This document shows, piece by piece, positions 50,048-57,230 of a stretch of DNA of 64,000 nt. This stretch comes from Exiguobacterium sp. FSL W8-0210 (GTDB taxonomy: Bacteria; Bacillota; Bacilli; Exiguobacteriales; Exiguobacteriaceae). Below the pieces are notes generated by a model that was not told the origin of the DNA, made no database searches, and saw only the letters and a program-made list of their open reading frames with translations. The translations under genes and the position numbers were made by a program. Within the stretch, counting starts at the first letter, position 1. Each line of letters begins with the position of its first letter. The stretch lies in NCBI RefSeq assembly GCF_038006045.1, contig NZ_JBBOUK010000001.1, positions 1,281,001 to 1,345,000 on the forward strand. Direction: 5' to 3'.

Positions 50048-51357
50048 GGCTCATCACCATAACACGTGGTTGCTATTTTAACCACCAAGCTCGAGGCGCA
50101 ATCTCAAAAAGAATCGTTCGAGGTTTCGGTAGCCATAACCACGACGTTTGATGAGCTTAATCTTGTTGTTCGTTCCTTCCATTTTCCCGTTCGATAGCCT
50201 TGATACAATGGTCTGACGCATCGCTTCCTCACGCCCCCGGATCGCTTTCGCGATTTTTGCGAGAGGTCCGCACGGATGGAACTGGTAACGGTCCAGCCAG
50301 TCCGTCAGTCTTCGGTGAGCCTGCCTGTTACACGTTGCCTTCAGCACATACCGGATATGTTGGAGTCCTCTATATAGATCCTGAGTAAAGGCGTCTTCTA
50401 GAATACAAGAACGGGCGACCTCTCGGTCTTCTGGAGCCAGCATTTCTGGGCGACAAGCCAGTGCACGGTCAATGACGCGAATATGATGATGGCGTTTCGT
50501 CTCGTTCAAAAATCGACGCCGACGGCGAAGAGCGTCCGTGAAGAACTGGATGAGATGAAAACGATCCAGTACATGCGCTGCACTCGGGAAGGCACGATTA
50601 GTTGCCTTCGCCATCGCAGGTGCAAAATCACTGACGACAGAACGAACATCTCCCAGTACACCTTGAAGCGCAGCCGTGATCGCCGATACGTCCCGACCCG
50701 GGACGATAGACAGAAGACGTCCAGTCTTGGCATCAAGAACGATCGTCGCATAGTGGTGTCCTTTTCTCGTGGCGAACTCATCGACGAGGATGTGTGTCGC
50801 CTGTCCCACTGTATCCACTGAAGCGTACTGATAAAACCACCGTTCCACAGTCGTATAAGGAAGTTCATATTCATGCGCAACATCTGAAATTGTGCGGCCA
50901 TGGCACCGTTCTGTGATGCCTTTTCGGAACACTTCGGTAGAAGTACGGACGAGTCCGAGACCGTAGTCATATACAAACGTCAAATCACAAGAGAGGCATC
51001 TTTGACGTGGGACATCTAGTTCGATCCACAAGGCACCGACTCCCCACGCATGACCGTGTCGAAAACGACGACGCTTTTTCGAATGCAAGATAGTCTTTTT
51101 TTCGCATAGCAGACAAGGGATTTCATGTGTATCAGGAATGATAGGAAATACGTGCGGTTCTTCATCGGACGACATCTGGATTTGAAAAAGGGCTGGAAGC
51201 GGAAGAATTAATTTGATAAACTGTTGGGACAAGGCGAAAACTCCAATCGTGGTTTGTCTAGACAACAATTACGATACCGGGGTTTTCGCTTTTTTTCTAT
51301 GTTCGATTTAAAATCCGATGGATTTTATGTGTCAACCACACCTTATGGTGATGAGCC
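50048..51357 (-). mobile_element. ISL3-family insertion sequence, complete
   Basis: About 1310 bases with imperfect terminal inverted repeats: GGCTCATCACCATAA with a following GTGGTTG at 50048, and the complement of the same at 51357 (TTATGGTGATGAGCC preceded by CAACCAC). The ends differ at about three to four of 26 positions. It contains one transposase gene. The flanking octamers (TATATTAT and AAAAAGAT) do not match, so no 8-base target duplication is visible. This suggests recombination or an IS-driven deletion. Confidence 0.9.
50078..51268 (-). CDS. ISL3-family transposase
   Basis: A DDE transposase of 396 residues. N-terminal zinc-binding part with IPCLLCEKKT and QRCLSCDLTF, an HTH region HGRTISDVAHEYELPYTTVE, then the DDE_Tnp_ISL3 core: first Asp in HILVDEFATRKG, second in SVVSDFAPAMAKA, Glu in SNGKMEGTNNKIKL followed by RRGYGYRN. 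All catalytic residues are present, so it may be active. The frame opens with TTG at 51268 and no good ribosome site; a later ATG at 51175 would cut conserved residues. Confidence 0.92.
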   Translation of the reverse strand: MLSRQTTIGVFALSQQFIKLILPLPALFQIQMSSDEEPHVFPIIPDTHEIPCLLCEKKTILHSKKRRRFRHGHAWGVGALWIELDVPRQRCLSCDLTFVYDYGLGLVRTSTEVFRKGITERCHGRTISDVAHEYELPYTTVERWFYQYASVDTVGQATHILVDEFATRKGHHYATIVLDAKTGRLLSIVPGRDVSAITAALQGVLGDVRSVVSDFAPAMAKATNRAFPSAAHVLDRFHLIQFFTDALRRRRRFLNETKRHHHIRVIDRALACRPEMLAPEDREVARSCILEDAFTQDLYRGLQHIRYVLKATCNRQAHRRLTDWLDRYQFHPCGPLAKIAKAIRGREEAMRQTIVSRLSNGKMEGTNNKIKLIKRRGYGYRNLERFFLRLRLELGG

Positions 51358-51391
51358 AAAAAGATAGTAAAAGAAAAAAGAAAAAAAATCT

Positions 51392-52297
51392 TAGTTATAG
51401 TAGGTAGATATTTGGACTCTGTTTTCATAGATGAAGCGCAAGATATAGATAGCAATTTAGCTAAAATTATTGAAACACTTCACAATAATGATTTTAATTT
51501 ACATTTGGTAGGTGATCCTAAGCAGGATTTAAGGGGAAGAAATGAATTTAGAAAGTTATTAGAAAAGTATAGTCAGTACGTTGAGTATAAAAAAGAGAAT
51601 TATAGGTGTCCCGCTTCGCATATAAATTTTTCAAATAAATATGTCTCTGAAGAAGAGAGACAGGATTGCAAAACGAATGTTTTAGGGACTATTGAGTATT
51701 TATTTGAATCTGATATAGATGTCCATGAATTAATCGAAAATAAAAAAATAATCATATATTTATATATCAAAAAAATGAAAGGTTTAACACTAATAGTCAA
51801 GAGATAAATGGATTCGATAATTTATTGAAATATGAATTAAAAAGATTAATTCAAAAATCTAAGTATGCTGAAAATCAAATGGATAAAAGAATATATGTTT
51901 TGTCTAAATGGATCCGTCTTAAAATAAAATCAGAAAACAATTGGAGAATTATTAATAAATTATGTGAAGTGTTATCTTTAAAAATGTCTAAAGAAGATAA
52001 AGGAAGATTGATAACCGCTTTAGATTTAAATAGAGAAAAAAACAAAAAGAAGGAATAGTAGTTGACTCAATCGATAAAGTAAAAGGATTAGAAGGAGAAA
52101 GATGTTTATTTATTTTATCAACGGAACTAGCTGAATATTTTTTTAAAATGAAAACAGATCAAAATAAAATGACAAATTATTTATATGTTGCATTAACCCG
52201 GGCAAGAGACGAATTAATAATTCTTATAACTAAAGAAGTAGAAGATAAGTATACAAAAAAATGGATAAACGAAAAAATATTAGTTTTATTGAAATAA
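51392..52297 (+). pseudogene. 5'-truncated, frameshifted UvrD-like helicase
   Basis: Three plus-strand frame segments make the C-terminal half of a superfamily 1 helicase. The first opens KKILVIVGRYLDSVFIDEAQ (Walker B D-E-A-Q), then LVGDPKQDLRGRNEF and ENYRCPASHINFSNKYV. A middle segment of about 75 residues follows. The last has SIDKVKGLEGERCLFILSTE and motif VI YVALTRARDELIIL to a TAA at 52297. At least two frameshifts separate them, and the ATP-binding N-terminus is missing at the ISL3 edge. GC is far below the surroundings, pointing to recent acquisition. Gabija GajB-type defence helicases are one possible parent. Confidence 0.82.
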
Positions 52298-52344
52298 TAG
52301 TATCTTTCTCTGATTTATTTTAAAATCTATAATTTTTTAATATT

Positions 52345-52380
52345 TTGGTGAACATGACATCGGTGTCTCGTTCACACCAA
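52345..52380 (+). promoter_or_regulatory. Hairpin in the leader of the second SUKH gene
   Basis: TTGGTGAAC and GTTCACACCAA arms flank an inner GACA-TCGG-TGTC hairpin. No T run follows, so it is not a simple terminator. It lies 28 bases before the gene's start codon and may influence its translation. Confidence 0.4.
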
Positions 52381-52407
52381 CGAAAGAATATTGTTAAGGA
52401 GAAGAGC

Positions 52408-52893
52408 ATGATTGCATTAGAAGCATTAAAAGGTCGACTCGTCGACGGTTTGTTAGAGGTCCAAAAGGAAGAAGGGGAAGTGGCACGAGAACGTTTTATC
52501 TTTAACCGAGGAGCAACGGACGAACAGCTCGCGCTGTTACCTGCGTGGACGGCAGACGACTATCAGATGTTCTTACGTCAACATAACGGGGCGAAGCTGT
52601 TTCAGCACGAAACGTTATCCTACAACGATGGATTCGAACTCTTTTCGATCGAGGATTGCCTGACGTATAGCGAGATGTGGGAATGTCCCGAAAACTTCTT
52701 AGCGATCGGCGCAGGACCAGACGGGGAGTGGATCGTCTACGAGATGAATCGACCGGCAGGAAATCGGATTTGGAGTGGGGAATTTCTTAATTTCGAGGAA
52801 TGGGAAGAAGACGCGATGCCGTTCGGCTTCGAGCGATGGCTCGACTACTTGATCGTCGCGCAAGGCACGCCATTTTGGGAATGGTTCCGTTAA
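52408..52893 (+). CDS. SUKH (SMI1/KNR4) domain protein
   Basis: A 161-residue protein that is essentially one SUKH domain: EQLALLPAWTADDYQMFLRQ, HNGAKLFQHETLSYNDGFEL, FSIEDC, then EDAMPFGFERWLDYLIVAQG with PFWEWFR at the end. As in the family, immunity to a toxin or partner protein binding are possible; no toxin is near. AAGGAG selects the ATG at 52408 over earlier in-frame starts. It is followed 16 bases later by an acetyltransferase gene. It starts just past the helicase scar. Confidence 0.85.
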   Translation: MIALEALKGRLVDGLLEVQKEEGEVARERFIFNRGATDEQLALLPAWTADDYQMFLRQHNGAKLFQHETLSYNDGFELFSIEDCLTYSEMWECPENFLAIGAGPDGEWIVYEMNRPAGNRIWSGEFLNFEEWEEDAMPFGFERWLDYLIVAQGTPFWEWFR

Positions 52894-52909
52894 GAGAGGA
52901 AGAGGTTCA

Positions 52910-53386
52910 TTGGACATTCAATTACAGACAGCGTCTCTTGCAGATGCCGCAAAGCTTCATACGCTTCAAATCGAGGCGTTTTCAGAGACGCTCGAGCGGT
53001 ATCAAGATTTTGCAACGAATCCGGCGAACGAATCGATCGATCGTGTCATTCACCGGATCACGCATCCAAATAGTACGTTTCATCAAATCATCGTCGACGA
53101 TGTCGTCGTTGGCGGGATTTGTGTCGTTGCGAAAGCAGCGAATCGCTACGCGATCAGTCCGATGTTCTTAGATCCAGCCCGTCAAGGTGAAGGAATCGCC
53201 CAACGCACATTACAGCTCGTTGAAGCAGCGTATCCGACCGCAACGACATGGGAACTGCGGACGATTCGCGAAGAGACGCGCAACTGTTACTTTTATGAGA
53301 AGATGGGTTACCGATTGACCGGTGTCAGTCAACCGCTCAACGAACGGGCGACACTCGTTTCCTATCAAAAATCGGTTTCGGAATGA
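52910..53386 (+). CDS. GNAT family N-acetyltransferase
   Basis: A 158-residue acetyltransferase. The CoA-binding loop is MFLDPARQGEGIAQRTLQLV near residue 84 (R-Q-G-x-G-I-A), with ETRNCYFYEKMGYRLTGVSQ near 123. It starts with TTG at 52910, preceded by AAGAGGAAGAGG; no ATG is in a suitable place. It probably forms a unit with the SUKH gene upstream. The 3' end overlaps the convergent small membrane gene by 22 bases. Confidence 0.85.
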   Translation: MDIQLQTASLADAAKLHTLQIEAFSETLERYQDFATNPANESIDRVIHRITHPNSTFHQIIVDDVVVGGICVVAKAANRYAISPMFLDPARQGEGIAQRTLQLVEAAYPTATTWELRTIREETRNCYFYEKMGYRLTGVSQPLNERATLVSYQKSVSE

Positions 53387-53616
53387 GCGGGTTTTGTCGA
53401 AAGGAAGAACCACCACAGATTCATTAAAAGAGCGGCAAGGACGGCAAAGTTAAATAGATAGAGACAAAAGAAGAAGACGAACTCACCGATGTCCTCAAGG
53501 TTAGCTAACGGATTATCGACCAGGTACGATTCGTGACTGACGCCGAAGAGGAACAAAGGAAAGAAGACATAGAAGTATCATTTCCAAAAAAATGACGCAC
53601 GACCTGGTTGAGACAT
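53365..53616 (-). pseudogene. Small membrane protein with in-frame TGA at codon 13
   Basis: From an ATG at 53616 with AGGAGGTG the frame reads MSQPGRASFFWK and stops at TGA (53580-53578). The same frame then goes on YFYVFFPLFLFGVSHESYLV and through a second helix, FVFFFCLYLFNFAVLAALLM, to a TGA at 53365. Read through, it would be an 83-residue two-helix membrane protein. TGA could come from TGG by one change. A shorter product from a TTG at 53556 lacks a ribosome site. Confidence 0.55.
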
Positions 53617-53674
53617 AAGAGCACCTCCTGAAGGAATGGCACGCTTCTTCTGAGCGGAAGAAGCGTGTGTTCGT

Positions 53675-54331
53675 TTACGATAAAGAGGGTGTACAGACGA
53701 CTTCGACGTGACGCGTGACCGTATCAAACAGACGTGTCCGCGTATCGTTATGGGACAACAGCAACTGCTCACCCGTCTCGTCATAGATGAAGGCAATCGG
53801 AATCGAAAAACCACAGTTGCGGTACGAACCATCGGCATGACTCGTTCCGATCATGAGCGCTTGTTGCGCCTGACTGATGATGCGCGCTTCACCGGACCAC
53901 TCAACGTACTGTTCCTCGCTGAACATGCCGACGCCAATCGGGTTGAAGATGAGATCAAGTCCGGATTCCTCGCGTAGTCCGTCGTTTCCTAAGAAGATTT
54001 CGCGGCAGAGGAGGTATCCATAGCGAAATAACCCGTCGTTTGCTGTTGATGGTGTATAAAGCGGTCCAGCTTCTGGTGTTTTGGCGCGATCAAGCAGAAT
54101 CGTCCCGGTCGCATCGATGATGACAGCGCGATCGAGATTCGCTTCATCTTTGTAACCAAGGACGATTGCTGTTTCGAACTGCTTGGCAAGATGTTGCACG
54201 CGTTCGATTTCTGCGACCGTACAATAGCCTTCCGGGTAGACAATCAGGTCGACTTCAGGATAAGCGGTGATTTCACGTTCGAATTGCTCGAGCCCGGTCT
54301 CGCGTTTCGGTTGAGCGATTAATAATTTCAT
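53675..54331 (-). CDS. Carbon-nitrogen hydrolase (nitrilase superfamily)
   Basis: A cytosolic amidase-like enzyme of 218 residues. The catalytic Glu lies in IVYPEGYCTVAEIE near residue 34, Lys in LDRAKTPEAG near 83, and the nucleophile Cys in YLLCREIFLGNDG near 110, so the triad is complete. The protein is about 40 residues shorter than typical nitrilase-family amidases. The substrate cannot be told. GAGAGGATG precedes the ATG at 54331. It shares a divergent control region containing a perfect palindrome with the VOC gene. Confidence 0.85.
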   Translation of the reverse strand: MKLLIAQPKRETGLEQFEREITAYPEVDLIVYPEGYCTVAEIERVQHLAKQFETAIVLGYKDEANLDRAVIIDATGTILLDRAKTPEAGPLYTPSTANDGLFRYGYLLCREIFLGNDGLREESGLDLIFNPIGVGMFSEEQYVEWSGEARIISQAQQALMIGTSHADGSYRNCGFSIPIAFIYDETGEQLLLSHNDTRTRLFDTVTRHVEVVCTPSLS

Positions 54332-54388
54332 CAAAACATCCTCTCGGGTATAAATATATCTGAAAAATCAGACTTTTATATCGTCATG

Positions 54389-54410
54389 ATTTTACCATTA
54401 GTGGTAAAAT
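54389..54410. promoter_or_regulatory. Perfect palindrome between divergent genes
   Basis: ATTTTACCA and TGGTAAAAT arms with a four-base centre, between the nitrilase and VOC genes. It is a likely operator for a regulator acting on one or both; the regulator is not in the neighbourhood. Confidence 0.6.
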
Positions 54411-54463
54411 AAAGCATATCACTTTTTGATAAATTTTACTGCAAGTGAAGGAAGGTTAATGGT

Positions 54464-55150
54464 ATGAACATTTCGAAAACCATTCTTGTAACACGCCATC
54501 TACCGGCGATGAAGGCTTTTTACATAAACCAGATCGGATTTCCGCTCGTCTCGGAAACGAATGAGTCGTTTACGATGCAAATCGGTACCGATCAGCTGAC
54601 ATATCAACAGACGGACGATGTTGATACGCAATACCATATGGCGTTCAACATTCCGGAAAACGTCTTCCAACAAGGTAAAGCGTGGCTTGTAGAGCGGACA
54701 CCACTCTTGATCGAAGACGGACAGGACGAGATTTATTTTGACTTCACGGACTCACATTCCTGTTACTTTTATGACCCGGATGAGAACGTCTTGGAGCTGA
54801 TTGCGCGGCATCAAATCAATCCCTCTAAAGCGGAACTGACGTTTGATGTATCCGACATTCTCGGAATCGGTGAGATGAGTCTGACGGTAAAAGATGTGCT
54901 TGAAGTGGGTGAGCAGTTAGCAGAAATCGGCGTTGTCGAGCGACGGGAACGTCCGCTCAATGGCGCGTCACTCAACTTCCTCGGACCGGTCGCGGATGGA
55001 ACGCATATCTTGCTCGTCCCAGAAGGTCGGACATGGTTGTTCTCACCGAAGACGGCGAAGGTCAGTCCGATCGAGATGGAACTCGACGGCAGACATCGGG
55101 TCCGGCTTGATGCAGCGGGCGTATGGCATCAAAGTACCGTTTCTTCATAA
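54464..55150 (+). CDS. VOC (glyoxalase-like) two-domain protein
   Basis: A 228-residue member of the vicinal oxygen chelate fold. The first VOC module starts TILVTRHLPAMKAFYINQIG and continues QIGTDQLTYQQTDD; metal-type Glu/His positions include YHMAFNIPE and DENVLELIARH. A second, less typical module begins near residue 125 (GIGEMSLTVKDVLEVGEQLA) and ends around GTHILLVPEGRTWL. Enzymes of this type act on glyoxals, antibiotics or aromatic compounds; no specific activity can be assigned. AAGGAAGG lies before the ATG. Confidence 0.85.
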   Translation: MNISKTILVTRHLPAMKAFYINQIGFPLVSETNESFTMQIGTDQLTYQQTDDVDTQYHMAFNIPENVFQQGKAWLVERTPLLIEDGQDEIYFDFTDSHSCYFYDPDENVLELIARHQINPSKAELTFDVSDILGIGEMSLTVKDVLEVGEQLAEIGVVERRERPLNGASLNFLGPVADGTHILLVPEGRTWLFSPKTAKVSPIEMELDGRHRVRLDAAGVWHQSTVSS

Positions 55151-55180
55151 TTCATTATTCTAAAAAGTGAGGGAAGTAAG

Positions 55181-55591
55181 ATGAACAAAGCGGTGAATGC
55201 GAGTATCGCGTTCGGATTATTATTGTTCGTATGTGGTTTCTTTTTTCTGTTTGGCTATTTGACCCGCTCGATGCCGATTCAGCAAGGCGGTGACCCGGTC
55301 ATCTTACCGGTCGCAGCACTCCTCGTTCTCCTACCATTCGTCATCCGTGAAGGCATGCGCGTTTTGACATATGTCTCGCTGACACGTCGACAGGTCGGCG
55401 TACTCATCTTATTTGCAATCAGTGGAATCATACTAAGTAGTTGGATTGAGGTGCAGCAGAATGTTGCCGTAATCGATTTCCGTTCTCTCTTTACGATTCA
55501 TATGTTCGTACTGTTCGTTTCGGGCATCATCTTGTTGTGTCTCCTATTGACGGGGCTCAAACGGATGCGCGTCCGAACGAGAGTGATTTAA
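55181..55591 (+). CDS. Four-helix membrane protein
   Basis: A 136-residue protein with hydrophobic helices at about residues 9-28, 42-58, 73-90 and 107-127, and basic ends. Not recognised. GAGGGAAG precedes the ATG. It lies 30 bases after the VOC gene and 20 bases before the Nudix gene, so the three are probably one transcript. It has a basic C-terminus (RMRVRTRVI). Confidence 0.75.
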   Translation: MNKAVNASIAFGLLLFVCGFFFLFGYLTRSMPIQQGGDPVILPVAALLVLLPFVIREGMRVLTYVSLTRRQVGVLILFAISGIILSSWIEVQQNVAVIDFRSLFTIHMFVLFVSGIILLCLLLTGLKRMRVRTRVI

Positions 55592-55611
55592 ATGGAAAAG
55601 GACTGAATGAC

Positions 55612-56088
55612 ATGGGATACATTACAGAATTACGAAAACTCGTCGGCACACGACCGCTCGTCATGGCAGGAGCGTGTGTCATCGTCGTCAACGATAAACA
55701 AGAAGTCTTATTACAACTTCGGCAAGATAATGGTTGCTGGGGACTCGCTGGTGGAGCGCTTGAGATCGGGGAGACGCTCGTAGAAACAGCAAAACGAGAA
55801 TTAAGGGAAGAGACCGGTCTTGAAGCGGAGAATCTCGAATTATTGAACGTCTATTCGGGTGATGCGTTTTACTATAAGTATCCGCATGGGGATGAAGTCT
55901 ATAATGTGATCTCGGCATTTCTGTGTACAGCTTATACGGGTGAAATGGTTCGGGATCCGTCAGAAGTCGCAGAATTACGCTTTTTCGCTATGGATAAGCT
56001 ACCAGAAAACCTCAATCCACCGGAACAGCCGATTTTGATTGAGTATGTCGAAAAACAGCAAGCAATAACGCATCACGTTTCCATCTGA
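55612..56088 (+). CDS. Nudix hydrolase
   Basis: A 158-residue pyrophosphohydrolase. The Nudix box is complete: GGALEIGETLVETAKRELRE followed by ETG, around residues 48-70, preceded by the strand LLQLRQDNGCWGL. It probably acts on a nucleoside diphosphate derivative such as an ADP-ribose-type or damaged nucleotide. AAAAGGA precedes the ATG at 55612; a frame open back to 55537 overlaps the upstream gene. A terminator follows. Confidence 0.92.
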   Translation: MGYITELRKLVGTRPLVMAGACVIVVNDKQEVLLQLRQDNGCWGLAGGALEIGETLVETAKRELREETGLEAENLELLNVYSGDAFYYKYPHGDEVYNVISAFLCTAYTGEMVRDPSEVAELRFFAMDKLPENLNPPEQPILIEYVEKQQAITHHVSI

Positions 56089-56108
56089 AGAAATTGGTAT
56101 GAATAGAA

Positions 56109-56142
56109 AATCTTGAATGAGCCTTTCATTCAAGATTTTTTG
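56109..56142 (+). terminator. Rho-independent terminator
   Basis: AATCTTGAATGA pairs with TCATTCAAGATT and six T follow. It ends the VOC-membrane-Nudix unit. Confidence 0.9.
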
Positions 56143-56163
56143 TTGCCCTGGAACGCGTTCTAG

Positions 56164-56358
56164 TCTTTAGCCGATCAAACAAGAACTCGCCAATCCTTTG
56201 AACAACATCAACCGCTCTGGGCACTTGAAGAGAAATGGTATAAACAGTTTCTGGTCTATCCGATCGATACGACAGCGAAAACGTCGGAGCAAGTCCGACA
56301 AGCAACGGTTCATCGGTTGGCAGTCACCGGAATCTTAGGAAGGGAGAATGAGATATGA
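56164..56358 (+). pseudogene. Headless 64-codon frame before the gene at 56355
   Basis: From the TAG at 56161 the frame stays open and reads SLADQTRTRQSFEQHQPLWA and LEEKWYKQFLVYPIDTTAKT to LGRENEI, with no ATG, GTG or TTG until its last fifth. The stop (56356-56358) overlaps the next start as ATGA. The composition is that of a real helical protein. It looks like the 3' end of a gene whose 5' part was deleted at or near the Nudix terminator. Confidence 0.5.
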
Positions 56359-56987
56359 ATGTAAAAGGGATGACCTATCCCCTCATCGAGGGACAAGACG
56401 AAAAACAGGTCTACTGGATAGAAAAAGGAGAATCGGTTCAGATTGGACAGACTTACGAAACGATTCGGTTAGAAAAAACATCACATCAATCCATCCTTGT
56501 ACGGGAGCAAGAATTGGTGTCAGAAAAAATCGGTAATCGAACGATCCGCCTGACGATTGATGCAGAAAGTCATGCGCCACTCGAATTCGTCGAGTACCAA
56601 GCTGGTGTTCAAACCGTGCATGCGTTGTATCGAGCGGATGAAGTCGTGATCACGCGAGGAAATGAGCAGTCTGTCCTATCGATTCATACCGAAACTGTTG
56701 ATCTATTTTCAATCGAATTGTTGTTGCGAGCATTACCGCTAACCGTCGATTCGACACTTTCGTTCAACGGCTTTAGTGCCGTTTCCGGACGTGAGGTGCC
56801 GATTCAGGTTCACCCTCTGCGGAACGAACTATTGACGACTGAGTCAGGCGAACACGTAGAGACGCTTTGCGTTCACGTTACGTTTGGTGAGCGGATTCAG
56901 TATTACTGGATTGATCCAGTGAAGCGGGAGTTGTTAAAACAGTCCTCCCAGATTGCCGACGGGGTCTCATTGGAATTTCGTCGATGA
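56355..56987 (+). CDS. Hypothetical protein, beta-rich
   Basis: Not recognised. A 210-residue soluble protein with alternating strands throughout (IRLTIDAESHAPLEFVEYQA; HALYRADEVVITRGNEQSVL; CVHVTFGERIQYYWIDPVK). The barrel-like layout recalls DUF3108-type or lipocalin-like proteins, but no signature can be cited. No signal peptide. GGAAGGGAG precedes the ATG, which overlaps the stop of the truncated frame upstream. Copy B of the structured repeat follows its stop. Confidence 0.72.
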   Translation: MNVKGMTYPLIEGQDEKQVYWIEKGESVQIGQTYETIRLEKTSHQSILVREQELVSEKIGNRTIRLTIDAESHAPLEFVEYQAGVQTVHALYRADEVVITRGNEQSVLSIHTETVDLFSIELLLRALPLTVDSTLSFNGFSAVSGREVPIQVHPLRNELLTTESGEHVETLCVHVTFGERIQYYWIDPVKRELLKQSSQIADGVSLEFRR

Positions 56988-56993
56988 AAAAAA

Positions 56994-57228
56994 GAGCTGA
57001 CTCAAAAGTTGGTCTCTACAAAGAAAAGGGTGGCAGAATGATGATCTGCCACCCTTTTCTCGTAAAAATGACGCGTCACACGCCACTCCTACAGGAAAAA
57101 GCGCATTATGCGCTGTCAGAGACAAACAAGACCCGCTTTCCTGCTTAAATGAAGCAGGAAAGCTGGCTTGTGTCTCGCCTGAGGAAAGGGCGTGAAAAGA
57201 CGCGCCATTTTTTTGAGTCAGACCCATT
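56994..57228. repeat. Structured dispersed repeat, copy B
   Basis: About 235 bases between the gene at 56355 and the convergent wall-polymer gene. It has the same ends and internal hairpins as copy A. In the AAGGGTGGCAGA/TCTGCCACCCTT stem, both arms differ from copy A at the paired position, A-T in A and G-C in B. The TTTCCTGCTT/AAGCAGGAAA stem is longer here than in A. Confidence 0.85.
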
Positions 57229-57230
57229 TG

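Noticed and set aside
53640..53667. Hairpin after the nitrilase gene as a terminator
   Set aside because: The CACGCTTCTTC/GAAGAAGCGTG stem is strong but no T run follows on the minus strand, so it was not called a terminator.
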